A stretch of 38,776 bases of DNA from Pseudoalteromonas sp. 0303 (GTDB lineage Bacteria > Pseudomonadota > Gammaproteobacteria > Enterobacterales > Alteromonadaceae): positions 1-38,776 of the forward strand of contig NZ_JABVXF010000039.1 of NCBI RefSeq assembly GCF_013349995.1, given 5' to 3'. The notes under the pieces were generated by a model. The model was not told the DNA's origin. It saw only the letters and a program-made list of their open reading frames with translations, and made no database searches. This document shows positions 16,646 to 25,297 of this stretch, one piece after another (positions within the stretch are counted from its first letter, which is position 1; the number at the start of each line of letters is the position of its first letter). A program made the translations under genes and the position numbers.

Positions 16646-17205
16646 ACCTGCTGCCATGGCGCGAACAACAACGAAAAGACTCCCAGAACAAGTTTATTAC
16701 TATACTGTTTGGCGTAGTTGTTGTTAGTTTCCTAAGTATGTACTTACTAAGCTCTTTTTATAGTGGGTTACGCGAAGGACAAAATGTAAAAAATAACTTT
16801 TTAAATACAGAAATTGCTTTATTGAACCAGCGTATACAAGAAATAAACGAACTCGATAAGAAAAAAGAAAACTTACAACAGCGAATGCGTCTGATCGAAG
16901 AGTTACAGAGTAACCGTAACCTAGGTACGCAAATTATGGATGAAGTCGCTAAGATTGTTCCTGCTGGGGTTTATTTAACTAAACTGGAACGTCGTGATGA
17001 CCGCATTCATGTAATCGGTCGTAGTGAGTCAAATAACCGCTTATCTACCATGCTGCGTCAAGTTCAAGGCTCGTATTTATTAGAGCGACCTATTATGCAA
17101 GGTATCGTTGCCGGTGAGCAAACCTCAAGATTGTTGAGTGATTTTAATATGGACTTTTACGTTAAGCCGTTTGATCAGATAGGTGAGGTGCGCAATGAAC
17201 CTTGA
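16633..17205 (+). CDS. pilN: Type IV pilus assembly protein PilN
   Basis: PilN is a bitopic inner-membrane protein. Its N-terminal MPHINLLPWRE is the conserved motif that inserts into PilM. One transmembrane segment follows at about 23-45, then a coiled coil (IALLNQRIQEINELDKKKENL region) and a periplasmic ferredoxin-like domain that pairs with PilO. It has 190 residues and overlaps both neighbours, consistent with translational coupling. Confidence 0.95.
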   Translation: MPHINLLPWREQQRKDSQNKFITILFGVVVVSFLSMYLLSSFYSGLREGQNVKNNFLNTEIALLNQRIQEINELDKKKENLQQRMRLIEELQSNRNLGTQIMDEVAKIVPAGVYLTKLERRDDRIHVIGRSESNNRLSTMLRQVQGSYLLERPIMQGIVAGEQTSRLLSDFNMDFYVKPFDQIGEVRNEP

Positions 17206-17800
17206 TATCAAAGCGTTAACTGAAATAGATTGGAATGAAATCGAACTCGAGAATATGGGCGACTGGCCTATTGCCGTAAAAGCTATATGTTGCGCCTTTG
17301 TTGCTGCGCTGGTTTTATATTTTAGTTACAGTTTATTAGTATCTGACGAAATCGCCAGCTATCACAGTGCGGTAGCCAAAGAAACTGAGCTTCGCCAAAC
17401 CTACAAAGCAAAATATGCTATTGCGAGTAATTTAGAAATTTATCGTCAGCAAATGGTTGAAATGGAAGATAAATTCTCGCAACTTTTAAAACGCTTACCT
17501 ACTTCAAACGAAACCCCAGGTTTGTTAGATGATTTATCTTATGTTGGCACCACCAGTGGTTTAACGTTTTTGAAAATTGGCTGGTTACCAGAAGTCGAAA
17601 AAGAGTTTTATACAGAACTTCCTATTAAAATAGAGGTGGTAGGGACGTATCATGAATTTGGTGAATTTGTTGGTAAAGTTGCTCAGTTACCGCGAATTGT
17701 AAGTTTGCATGACTTTACAATCCAAACGCTTGGTGATGACGAACTCACTTTTAGTGTTGTTGCCAAGACTTATCGTTATGAAGGGGGGGCTAAAAAATGA
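17195..17800 (+). CDS. pilO: Type IV pilus assembly protein PilO
   Basis: PilO heterodimerises with PilN in the periplasm and contacts PilP. It has a short cytoplasmic tail (MNLDIKALTEIDWNEIELEN), one transmembrane segment (about 28-50), a coiled coil, and a C-terminal ferredoxin-like domain. Start choice: ATG at 17195 with aggtgagg about 6 bases upstream (201 residues). A GTG at 17183 would add four residues but lies within that ribosome-binding site. It overlaps pilN by 11 bp and pilP by 4 bp. Confidence 0.93.
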   Translation: MNLDIKALTEIDWNEIELENMGDWPIAVKAICCAFVAALVLYFSYSLLVSDEIASYHSAVAKETELRQTYKAKYAIASNLEIYRQQMVEMEDKFSQLLKRLPTSNETPGLLDDLSYVGTTSGLTFLKIGWLPEVEKEFYTELPIKIEVVGTYHEFGEFVGKVAQLPRIVSLHDFTIQTLGDDELTFSVVAKTYRYEGGAKK

Positions 17801-18333
17801 AGAAACTTCCCTTAATTATTGCCATGACTCTTGTGCTCAGTGCATGTAATGATGATACTTCAGAACAAAAAGAGTTTATTGATCAAGTAAAAGCAAGTAC
17901 AACGCCTAAAGTTGAACCCATACCTGAGATCACTAAATTCGAGCATTTTGCATATAATGCCGGGAAATTACGCAGCCCATTTGTGGCGCCGAAACCGGAA
18001 ATTATCCAAAGCAATTTAGTGCAAGTTAAAAACTGCTTACACCCCGATCCTAATCGTGTTCGTCAACCACTTGAAAAGTACCCGCTAGATAACCTTGTTA
18101 TGCAAGGGACTATTGGTCGTGTTGGTAATACGTGGGCGCTGATAAAAGCTGCAGACGATACGCTTTATCGAGTCACTGTAGGTAATTATATTGGTTTGTA
18201 TCATGGTGAAATAAAGCAAGTGCACGACAATTATATAGAATTATTAGAATTAATCCCGGATGGGGCTGGTTGTTGGAAAGAGCGCCTGACTAAGCTAGAA
18301 ATGTTAGAGGCGAAAACAAATGGTGCAAGTTAA
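17797..18333 (+). CDS. pilP: Type IV pilus assembly lipoprotein PilP
   Basis: PilP is an inner-membrane lipoprotein linking PilNO to the secretin PilQ. The signal peptide MKKLPLIIAMTLVLSAC carries a lipobox LSAC with the lipidated Cys17. A disordered linker follows, then a beta-sandwich domain (LVMQGTIGRVGNTWALIKAADDTLYRV region). It has 178 residues; a strong purine-rich ribosome-binding site (gaaggggggg) precedes the ATG, which overlaps the pilO stop. Confidence 0.95.
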   Translation: MKKLPLIIAMTLVLSACNDDTSEQKEFIDQVKASTTPKVEPIPEITKFEHFAYNAGKLRSPFVAPKPEIIQSNLVQVKNCLHPDPNRVRQPLEKYPLDNLVMQGTIGRVGNTWALIKAADDTLYRVTVGNYIGLYHGEIKQVHDNYIELLELIPDGAGCWKERLTKLEMLEAKTNGAS

Positions 18334-20413
18334 TCTTATGAAAGGTAAAAAGAAGATGCATAAAGGAATGGCTTGGTTAAAACACATGCATAAATTCATG
18401 TTAGCTGCATTAGCCTTAATTTTGACGCAGACAGCAATCGCTGCCCCTTTACTGTATGACGTACGTTATAACCCGCTAATGAAAGGCGAAACACAATTAC
18501 AGCTTGTGTTTGATGAAGCGCTAACATTTGAACCAAAAGTTCAGGTATATAACGCCCCAGCTCGTATTGAAATGCTTTTCAGCAATGTAGGTGTTGATAA
18601 TGAAGTGCGTGATGTGCCTGTTAACCAAGCAGGTATCCAGCATGTAACCAGCACCTTGACCACAGACGGTTTAAAAGTTGTTGTAACGTTAGACAAGCTA
18701 AAAATTTATAAAACAATGGCGAAAGATAATATTGTTACTTTGCATGTTTCAGATAACCCAATCGCAACGGATGATTCAGCGGATGGACTGACAGCGTCTA
18801 GCAACTTTATTAATACAGTACAGTCTATTGATTTTCGTCGTGGTGAAAAAGGTGAAGCACGCCTGTTAGTTTTCTTACAAGATACCCAAGCTGCAATTGA
18901 TGTACATGAAAGTGGCGGTAAAATTATTGCTGAGTTCCACCATACAGATATTTTAGATGATTTATTGTATCAATTAGATGTGATGGATTTTGGTACGGTT
19001 GTAAGTAACATCGAAACTTTCAAAGAAGGTAATATGACGCGCATTGTGGTTGAACCCAATGCCGCGTTTAAGTTTACTCATCAACAAATTGAGAACATCT
19101 TTACACTAACTGTTGAAAAAGATGATACACAGCGTGCCTACCTTGAAGGTGGCATTGAATACCAAGGTCGCCCAATGAGCCTTAACTTCCAAGATATTCC
19201 TATTCGCTCTGTGCTGCAAATTATTGCGGGATATAACGAGTTTAACTTAGTAACCAGTGACTCAGTTACAGGCAATATCACATTGCGTTTAGATGGTGTT
19301 CCTTGGGATCAGGCACTTGATGTTGTGCTTAAAATTAAAGGTCTAGATAAGCGCATGGACGGTACTATTTTGATGGTTGCACCATCAGAAGAACTTGCCG
19401 CACGTGAAGCAAAAGAGCTTAAGGCAAAACAGCAAGTTGAGGATTTAGAGCCACTTTACAGTGAATATATCCGCCTTAACTATGCTAAAGCAGAAGAGTT
19501 TGCTGACTTATTGAAAACAGACACCAATAGCATTATTTCTGCGCGAGGCAGTGTGTCTGTTGATAAACGTACTAATACCTTACTTATCAAAGATACAGCG
19601 AAAAGCATCGAAAGCGTGCGCCGTATGGTGGAAACCTTAGATATTCCTGTTAAGCAAGTGGTGATTGAATCCCGCATGGTAACAGTGAATGATAATGTGC
19701 AAGAAGACTTAGGTGTGCGCTGGGGTATAAGCGATGTAGGTAGTGACGGCGCTATCTCTGGCACACTAGAAGGTGCTGGTGGCATGTTTGGTGCTGGCTC
19801 TTACGATAATATTCCGAGTATTTCTGACCGCTTAAATGTTAACTTACCTGTTTCTAGCCCTGCCGGTAGTATTGGTGTACAAATAGCTAAGTTAGCCAAT
19901 GGCACAATATTAGATTTAGAGCTAAGTGCCCTTGAAGAAGAAAACCGTGGTGAGATTATAGCAAGTCCTCGTATTACGACGGCTAACCAACAAAAAGCCC
20001 GTATTGAGCAAGGTACTGAGATCCCTTACGTTGAAGCAGCATCAAGTGGTGCAACGACAGTAACCTTCAAAAAAGCAGTTTTGAGCTTAGAAGTAACGCC
20101 ACATATCACCCCTGATAACAAAGTAATTTTAGATCTCGTTATTACGCAAGATACACGTGGTGATACGGTTCAAACACCAACGGGTTCTGCTGTGGCAATT
20201 AATACCCAAGAGATCCAAACTCAGGTATTAGTAGAAAACGGCCAAACTGTAGTGCTTGGTGGTATCTTCCAACAGCAAATCGTTAACTCAACTAAGAAAG
20301 TACCTCTGTTAGGTGATATTCCATACCTTGGTGCATTGTTTAAAAGTACGAGTGAATTTAACGAGAAGAAAGAGCTGTTAATCTTTGTAACGCCAAAAAT
20401 TCAAATCGAATAA
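18320..20413 (+). CDS. pilQ: Type IV pilus secretin PilQ
   Basis: PilQ forms the outer-membrane channel for the pilus. In the 697 residues: a basic N-region plus signal peptide (about 20-42, cleavage near TAIAA), two AMIN domains that bind peptidoglycan (about 43-150 and 160-265), an STN/N0 domain (SLNFQDIPIRSVLQII), an N1 domain (YIRLNYAKAEEFADLL), and the secretin domain ending VPLLGDIPYLGALFKS and LLIFVTPKI. The start is uncertain: ATG at 18320 has a fair gagg site; 18338 and 18356 are in-frame alternatives that shorten the unusually long N-region. It overlaps the pilP end by 14 bp. Confidence 0.93.
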   Translation: MVQVNLMKGKKKMHKGMAWLKHMHKFMLAALALILTQTAIAAPLLYDVRYNPLMKGETQLQLVFDEALTFEPKVQVYNAPARIEMLFSNVGVDNEVRDVPVNQAGIQHVTSTLTTDGLKVVVTLDKLKIYKTMAKDNIVTLHVSDNPIATDDSADGLTASSNFINTVQSIDFRRGEKGEARLLVFLQDTQAAIDVHESGGKIIAEFHHTDILDDLLYQLDVMDFGTVVSNIETFKEGNMTRIVVEPNAAFKFTHQQIENIFTLTVEKDDTQRAYLEGGIEYQGRPMSLNFQDIPIRSVLQIIAGYNEFNLVTSDSVTGNITLRLDGVPWDQALDVVLKIKGLDKRMDGTILMVAPSEELAAREAKELKAKQQVEDLEPLYSEYIRLNYAKAEEFADLLKTDTNSIISARGSVSVDKRTNTLLIKDTAKSIESVRRMVETLDIPVKQVVIESRMVTVNDNVQEDLGVRWGISDVGSDGAISGTLEGAGGMFGAGSYDNIPSISDRLNVNLPVSSPAGSIGVQIAKLANGTILDLELSALEEENRGEIIASPRITTANQQKARIEQGTEIPYVEAASSGATTVTFKKAVLSLEVTPHITPDNKVILDLVITQDTRGDTVQTPTGSAVAINTQEIQTQVLVENGQTVVLGGIFQQQIVNSTKKVPLLGDIPYLGALFKSTSEFNEKKELLIFVTPKIQIE

Positions 20414-20430
20414 GTGATTTTTTCTTAAGC

Positions 20431-20468
20431 AACGAGCAATTAGCATGTTTAATTGCTCGTTATCTGGC
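20431..20468 (+). terminator. Hairpin downstream of pilQ, possible terminator
   Basis: A perfect 12-bp stem, aacgagcaatta (20431-20442) with taattgctcgtt (20450-20461), has a 7-base loop. A T-rich stretch follows only after an eight-base gap (atctggct, then ttttt), so it may be a partial terminator or processing site between pilQ and aroK. Confidence 0.45.
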
Positions 20469-20592
20469 TTTTTATGCTAATTGACTTGAAATACCCAAGC
20501 AATTACTGAGATAATCCCCTCCTTAATTTTGGGGCCAGGTCGTTAGGCGGGGTTTTATTTCAAATTTTAGAGTTCGTTTGTACTAAAAAGAT

Positions 20593-21111
20593 ATGGCTGA
20601 GAAACGTAATATATTTCTAGTGGGCCCTATGGGGGCTGGCAAAAGCACAATTGGTCGTCACATTGCTGACCAATTACACCTTGAATTTTTCGATTCAGAT
20701 CAAGAGATCGAGCGTCGTACTGGAGCAGACATTGCTTGGGTATTCGATCTTGAGGGTGAAGAGGGCTTTCGACTTCGTGAAGAAACTGTAATTTCAGACC
20801 TAACTGAGATGCAAGGTATTGTTCTTGCAACTGGCGGTGGTTCTGTGATCAGTAAAGAAGTGCGTAACAAGCTATCTGCTCGCGGTATCGTTGTATACCT
20901 AGAGACACCAATCGAAAAGCAAGTTGCACGCACGCAGCGCGACAAGCGTCGCCCATTATTGCAAACAGAAGAAGCACCGCGTGATGTATTAGAACGCTTA
21001 GCTGAAGAACGCGAACCGTTATACAAAGAAGTTGCTGATTTTGTTGTCCGCACTGATGAGCAAAGCGCGAAAGTTGTTGCTAATCAAATCATCGAGAAAT
21101 TAGATTTTTAA
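20593..21111 (+). CDS. aroK: Shikimate kinase
   Basis: It phosphorylates shikimate at the 3-hydroxyl in the aromatic amino acid pathway. The 172 residues show the P-loop GPMGAGKST (11-19), the shikimate-binding DSD (34-36), Arg60, the GGG motif (81-83), and the lid region RDKRRPLLQ. It starts 179 bp after pilQ; in that gap there is a hairpin and a short cccc/gggg inverted repeat (20516-20534) but no clear promoter. aroB follows 27 bp later. Confidence 0.96.
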   Translation: MAEKRNIFLVGPMGAGKSTIGRHIADQLHLEFFDSDQEIERRTGADIAWVFDLEGEEGFRLREETVISDLTEMQGIVLATGGGSVISKEVRNKLSARGIVVYLETPIEKQVARTQRDKRRPLLQTEEAPRDVLERLAEEREPLYKEVADFVVRTDEQSAKVVANQIIEKLDF

Positions 21112-21138
21112 AAACCAATAATAAAAAGGAAACTAGCT

Positions 21139-22209
21139 ATGCTTGAATTAACAGTTAATTTGGACGAGCGAAGTTATCCTATTTATATTGGTCAATCTGC
21201 TCTTAAAGAGACTGGTCGGCTACGCGAGCACATCGGCGATTGTCGACCTATCATTATCACCAACGACACCATTGCACCTTTATATCTTGATGATGTAATG
21301 ACGTCGTTGGCTGATCTTAACCCGTTATCTTTTACCATCCCTGATGGCGAACAATATAAATCACTTGAGTGGTTTGAAAAGATATCGGCGTTCTTACTTG
21401 AACATAACTGTGGTCGTGATACTTGCCTTATTGCCTTAGGTGGCGGTGTTGTAGGTGACTTAACTGGTTTTGTTGCTGCATGTTATCAGCGTGGCGTGCC
21501 TTTTATTCAAGTACCAACTACCTTGCTTTCGCAAGTGGACTCATCGGTTGGTGGTAAAACGGCAGTAAACCATCCGCTTGGTAAAAATATGATTGGTGCA
21601 TTTTATCAGCCGCAAGCCGTGTTTATCGATACGCAATCGTTGCATACTTTACCTGAGCGTGAATTCGCAGCAGGTATGGCTGAAGTAATTAAATACGGCC
21701 TCATTTACGACACCGAATTATTTGCTTACCTAGAGCAAAATATCGCTAACCTTAAATCACTTGATGAGCAAACATTACAGCATGTGATTTACCGTTGTTG
21801 TGAAATCAAAGCCTTGATTGTTGCACAAGATGAAAAAGAAGCAGGGTTACGCGCCTTACTTAACCTAGGGCATACCTTTGGTCATGCTATCGAAGCACAA
21901 ATGGGTTACGGTAACTGGCTACACGGCGAAGCCGTTGCCGCAGGTATGGTGCTGGCAGCACGCCTTGCACATACCCGTGATGACTTAACTGCTGCAGAAG
22001 TTGAACGCATTGTTAAATTGATTGCTGAGTATGATTTACCAGTCGATATTCCGGCAGAAATGACAAGCGAGCAGTTTTTAACGCACATGAGTAAAGATAA
22101 GAAAAACAAAAAAGGTACGATTCGCTTTATTCTACCTACTCAATTTGGTCAATGTGCGCTGGTAAGTGATGTTACTGATCAGCAGGTTTGTGATTTAATA
22201 GCGCGCTAA
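21139..22209 (+). CDS. aroB: 3-dehydroquinate synthase
   Basis: AroB converts DAHP to 3-dehydroquinate using NAD and zinc. The 356-residue protein contains DGEQYKSLEWF, the GGGVVGDLTGFVAACYQRG nucleotide-binding block, PTTLLSQVDSSVGGKT, the metal-binding AEVIKYGLI with its Glu, and the RALLNLGHTFGHAIE and WLHGEAVAAGM histidine motifs. The ribosome-binding site is aaaaggaaa. The stop codon shares its last A with the damX ATG (TAATG), so the two are coupled. Confidence 0.97.
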   Translation: MLELTVNLDERSYPIYIGQSALKETGRLREHIGDCRPIIITNDTIAPLYLDDVMTSLADLNPLSFTIPDGEQYKSLEWFEKISAFLLEHNCGRDTCLIALGGGVVGDLTGFVAACYQRGVPFIQVPTTLLSQVDSSVGGKTAVNHPLGKNMIGAFYQPQAVFIDTQSLHTLPEREFAAGMAEVIKYGLIYDTELFAYLEQNIANLKSLDEQTLQHVIYRCCEIKALIVAQDEKEAGLRALLNLGHTFGHAIEAQMGYGNWLHGEAVAAGMVLAARLAHTRDDLTAAEVERIVKLIAEYDLPVDIPAEMTSEQFLTHMSKDKKNKKGTIRFILPTQFGQCALVSDVTDQQVCDLIAR

Positions 22210-23609
22210 TGCAATCGCAAATATTGCCTAGCCGTGCTGCGCTAGTTGATCGAATCGCTCTGCAGTTTGAATATGGGCAAAATCTAATTTGCTTACTTGG
22301 CCCGTCAGGCCTTGGTAAAAGCTATTTATTAGAAACCTTCATTACTGATAAATATCTCGATTTTAATAAAGCGTTTGTTCAGTTGTCAGGAAAAATGACC
22401 GACCAACAGTTTATGACTGAACTGTTAGAACAAAGCTTTAGCAATCCGCTAATTGATCATTCTTTAAGTTTGTCTGAAAACTTCTATCAACTCTATAAGC
22501 AACAGCCTTGTGGTGATTGTTTATGGGTGATTGATGGAGGGCGTCATTTATCTGAAGAGTTAATTCAGCAATTAGAAATTCTTGCCAAGCAAAGCCCGAG
22601 CACGTTATACATATTGATTGCATCACAATCGGTCGGCCAGTTTAGCCAAGCGGTCGAAATTCACCTTGAAGCGCTTAACTTGAGCGAAAGTAAGCAACTT
22701 ATGCGTTGGTTTTTCGACAACCTGCCAGTTGAAGAAGACCCTGTTTTTCGCACATTTTTACAAGAAGCGCATGGTAACCCAGCCTTATTGCTAGCTTGGG
22801 AGCCTGAACAGCAAACTGCGGATATTCGTACACCCGAGAAAAGCTATAAACTGCTTTATTTAATTTTGCTCTTAATCACAACCATGCTGTTGATCATTGG
22901 CTTTTTATATAAAGCTGATATGACCGAGTGGTGGAAAGCACATTACCAACAAGATACAACAAGCTCTGTGGCAACAGCACTGCCTGCAGAAGCAGTAATA
23001 AATAGCCCAGAAGCAAGCAAAGAGCCTGTTCTAGAACAAGTTGAAGATGAGCTTCAAGCCCAGCAGCCAGTTGCTACTAATGATGATAACAACACGACTC
23101 AGGCTGCCGAGATGCCAGTTGATGGCTCTGACAGTAAAAACCATAACAATGAAAGTCATAACAATAACGTGGCTGCGATTGTTGATAGCCTTTTGCCAGC
23201 AGAGCCAGTTACACAAAAGACTGAGCAACCAACCACAGATGAAGTTGTAGCAGCCATTATCAGCGATGCTGAGCAAGCTGAGTCTGCAATTGAGCCTGAG
23301 CAGCCATTAGTGGGGAATGCGTGGTATTTGTCTCAGCCAGACGACAATTTTGTAATCCAATTACTAGCGGTGACTAAGCAAGAGATCAGTGATAAGTTTA
23401 TTAATGAAAATGGCTTGCAAGGGCAGGTAAATACTTACCAAAGCTTACGGAGCGGTAAGCCGTGGTGGATTGTCACTTATGGCAGTTATGCCACACTGAA
23501 TGAGGCTAAGAAGGGCGTAACAACACTTTCTGAGAATGTGCGTAAAAATCAGCCGTTTTATAAAAAAATAAGTAAAATTAAACAAGAAATCGCTTCACTA
23601 AATCAGTAA
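22209..23609 (+). CDS. damX: DamX-like cell division protein (AAA ATPase domain, membrane segment, SPOR domain)
   Basis: The 466-residue protein has an N-terminal ExeA-type ATPase-like domain with Walker A GPSGLGKS (31-38) and a Walker-B-like CLWVIDGG, one transmembrane segment (about 213-232, LILLLITTMLLIIGFLY), a long acidic, Asn/Gln/Pro-rich periplasmic linker, and a C-terminal SPOR domain (about 380-462, WWIVTYGSYATLNEAKKG) that binds septal peptidoglycan. E. coli DamX keeps SPOR and membrane parts, and the gene occupies the same place between aroB and dam. The intact P-loop suggests nucleotide binding, which is inference. Confidence 0.9.
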   Translation: MQSQILPSRAALVDRIALQFEYGQNLICLLGPSGLGKSYLLETFITDKYLDFNKAFVQLSGKMTDQQFMTELLEQSFSNPLIDHSLSLSENFYQLYKQQPCGDCLWVIDGGRHLSEELIQQLEILAKQSPSTLYILIASQSVGQFSQAVEIHLEALNLSESKQLMRWFFDNLPVEEDPVFRTFLQEAHGNPALLLAWEPEQQTADIRTPEKSYKLLYLILLLITTMLLIIGFLYKADMTEWWKAHYQQDTTSSVATALPAEAVINSPEASKEPVLEQVEDELQAQQPVATNDDNNTTQAAEMPVDGSDSKNHNNESHNNNVAAIVDSLLPAEPVTQKTEQPTTDEVVAAIISDAEQAESAIEPEQPLVGNAWYLSQPDDNFVIQLLAVTKQEISDKFINENGLQGQVNTYQSLRSGKPWWIVTYGSYATLNEAKKGVTTLSENVRKNQPFYKKISKIKQEIASLNQ

Positions 23610-23662
23610 ATTAAAACTGATTAGTGTAAAATCGCGCAACACCGAATTGAAGTTAAGAGCAG

Positions 23663-24505
23663 ATGCAGCAAAAGACCAGAGCCTTCCTTAAATGGGCGGG
23701 TGGAAAATACAGCCTAGTTGAAGATATTCGTACCCGCTTAAAGCAAGCGAGTATGGATGCTGACACCTTAGTTGAACCTTTCGTTGGTGCTGGCTCTGTA
23801 TTCCTCAATACTGATTTTAAGCATTATATTTTAAACGATATTAATGCGGATCTGATCAACCTGTACACCGAGCTAAAGCGCACGCCTGACGAATTTATTA
23901 GCGATGCAAAAAAACTATTTGTAGAGCTCAATAACCATCCTGAAGCCTATTATGAGTACCGTGTTCAGTTTAATCAGAGCAGCGATGTGTATGAGCGCGC
24001 AATTTTATTCTTATACATGAATCGTCATGGTTATAACGGTTTATGCCGCTACAATCTTAAAGGTATTTTTAACGTTCCTTTTGGTAAATATAAGCGCCCG
24101 TATTTTCCTGAAAAAGAAATGCACTTCTTTGCTGAAAAAGCCCAGCAAGCCACCTTTACGTGTTTAGGCTATGATGAGGTCTTTAAGCTTATTCCTAATA
24201 ATGCGGTAGTGTATTGCGATCCACCTTATGTGCCTTTGAGTAAAACAGCCTCATTTACTTCTTACGCTAAAGGCGGTTTCAATTTAGATGATCAAGCTAA
24301 CTTGGCGAATTTAGCTGAGCAAGCAGCATTCGAAAATAACACGCCGGTACTTATTTCTAACCACGATACAGTGTGGACTCGTAAAATTTACAGCCAAGCA
24401 TCACTAGATGAAATTCAGGTAAAACGCACGATTAGCCCGAAGGGTGGGTCGCGTAATAAAGTGAATGAGCTAATGGCTATGTATTTAGCACCAAAGAAAC
24501 GGTGA
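23663..24505 (+). CDS. dam: DNA adenine methyltransferase Dam (GATC)
   Basis: Dam methylates adenine in GATC, marking strands for mismatch repair and timing replication initiation. The 280 residues (E. coli 278) contain motif I FLKWAGGKYSL (8-18), the FVGAGSVFLN block (40-49), catalytic DPPY (186-189) and an ISNHDTVWTR segment. It lies in the conserved damX-dam-rpe-gph-trpS order. The last 29 bp overlap the 3' end of the convergent DUF2970 gene. Confidence 0.96.
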   Translation: MQQKTRAFLKWAGGKYSLVEDIRTRLKQASMDADTLVEPFVGAGSVFLNTDFKHYILNDINADLINLYTELKRTPDEFISDAKKLFVELNNHPEAYYEYRVQFNQSSDVYERAILFLYMNRHGYNGLCRYNLKGIFNVPFGKYKRPYFPEKEMHFFAEKAQQATFTCLGYDEVFKLIPNNAVVYCDPPYVPLSKTASFTSYAKGGFNLDDQANLANLAEQAAFENNTPVLISNHDTVWTRKIYSQASLDEIQVKRTISPKGGSRNKVNELMAMYLAPKKR

Positions 24506-24662
24506 AATAAATCGCTGCTACAAACAGGCTGAATAAAACTAGGGCAATGACGATAATAGTACTGAGCGAATGCTCTTTAAAGTCAGCTTGACGCTTATTT
24601 TCTGATTGCACACCAAAAAATGCCGCAAAGACACTTTGTAATGCACTAATGAATTTGTTCAT
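24477..24662 (-). CDS. DUF2970 small membrane protein
   Basis: This 61-residue protein has an N-terminal amphipathic part with the family motif ALQSVFAAFFGVQSENKRQADF and one transmembrane segment (about 36-57). DUF2970 proteins are small inner-membrane proteins of proteobacteria with no known role. It lies 5 bp downstream of the secreted orphan gene on the same strand, likely one transcript, and its end overlaps the dam coding region tail to tail. Confidence 0.8.
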   Translation of the reverse strand: MNKFISALQSVFAAFFGVQSENKRQADFKEHSLSTIIVIALVLFSLFVAAIYFTVSLVLNT

Positions 24663-24667
24663 GCGAT

Positions 24668-24964
24668 TTAGAACTTAGAGCCTAAACCGCTAACTTTCTT
24701 TGACTCTTCACTACTTGTTAATAACTCAAGTAAATCAAGATAATGGAACTGAGCGCTGCGGCTATCACCCGTTAACCAAGAAAACCATCCTGTTTCTTGT
24801 TCTGCTTTCATACATTGAGCAGAAGATGATGATGCGTTAAGCGTATTGCATGAGCAGCCAGACGCCGCTGCTAAAAAGTCGTCTTCATCAGCAGATGAAA
24901 AAGATACAAACGCAGCAACCGTAAGTGCGGACGCGATTAAGATCCCTATTTTAAAAGCACGCAT
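24668..24964 (-). CDS. Small secreted protein of unknown function
   Basis: I do not recognise this 98-residue protein. It has a signal peptide (MRAFKIGILIASALTVAAFV, cleavage about 20-25), then an acidic stretch and a Cys-containing segment CSCNTLNASSSSAQC. The three cysteines could form disulfides or bind a metal, or the first could be lipidated only if a lipobox existed, which it does not clearly. The rest is polar and ends GLGSKF. A good site aaggg precedes the ATG on the minus strand. The start and strand are well supported; function is unknown. Confidence 0.7.
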   Translation of the reverse strand: MRAFKIGILIASALTVAAFVSFSSADEDDFLAAASGCSCNTLNASSSSAQCMKAEQETGWFSWLTGDSRSAQFHYLDLLELLTSSEESKKVSGLGSKF

Positions 24965-25297
24965 GAGAATAACCCTTGTTTGTGTTATTTAGACAAGCAT
25001 ACATAACAATTGCTCAAATAACAAACTTAATTACGGCTGAATTATATAAAAATTTAATAAAATTAGTCTTTTAAGGTAAATTTTATGTTTGTATTTTGTT
25101 TCATTTAAATGCATTTATGCAAGCTGCTGAATAGAGTTATTGTTCAATTTTTGATTAAATTTACATTAATTCAATAAGCTAAAAGGATTAGCCTTGAGTA
25201 ATAGCGTTTTAACAGTTAGCTGTGGTGTTTTAATCAGCTGTCGATTGGGTTACATTATGCGCTCTTCTTGCAGTCGCAAATTATGATGGAATCTCTC
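24965..25297. other. AT-rich gap between the secreted orphan and rpe
   Basis: This divergent promoter region of about 333 bp has many A/T tracts between 25020 and 25180. No convincing -35/-10 pair was picked. The 3' third holds a possible 30-codon upstream ORF (25194-25286). Confidence 0.4.
25194..25286 (+). CDS. Possible short upstream ORF (leader peptide) before rpe
   Basis: A TTG start follows aaaagga at 6-base spacing and opens 30 codons (N-terminal MSNSVLTVSCGVLISC if initiated with Met). Its TGA overlaps an ATG at 25283 in the ATGA form typical of translational coupling. It could be a coupled leader peptide for rpe or chance; no family is recognised. Confidence 0.3.
   Translation: MSNSVLTVSCGVLISCRLGYIMRSSCSRKL

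Noticed and set aside
17183..17194. GTG start for pilO
   Set aside because: It lies inside the ribosome-binding site of the ATG at 17195 and would be the weaker start.
25268..25297. TTG start for rpe at 25268
   Set aside because: It adds residues not seen in the family and has no ribosome-binding site; internal ATGs are better.
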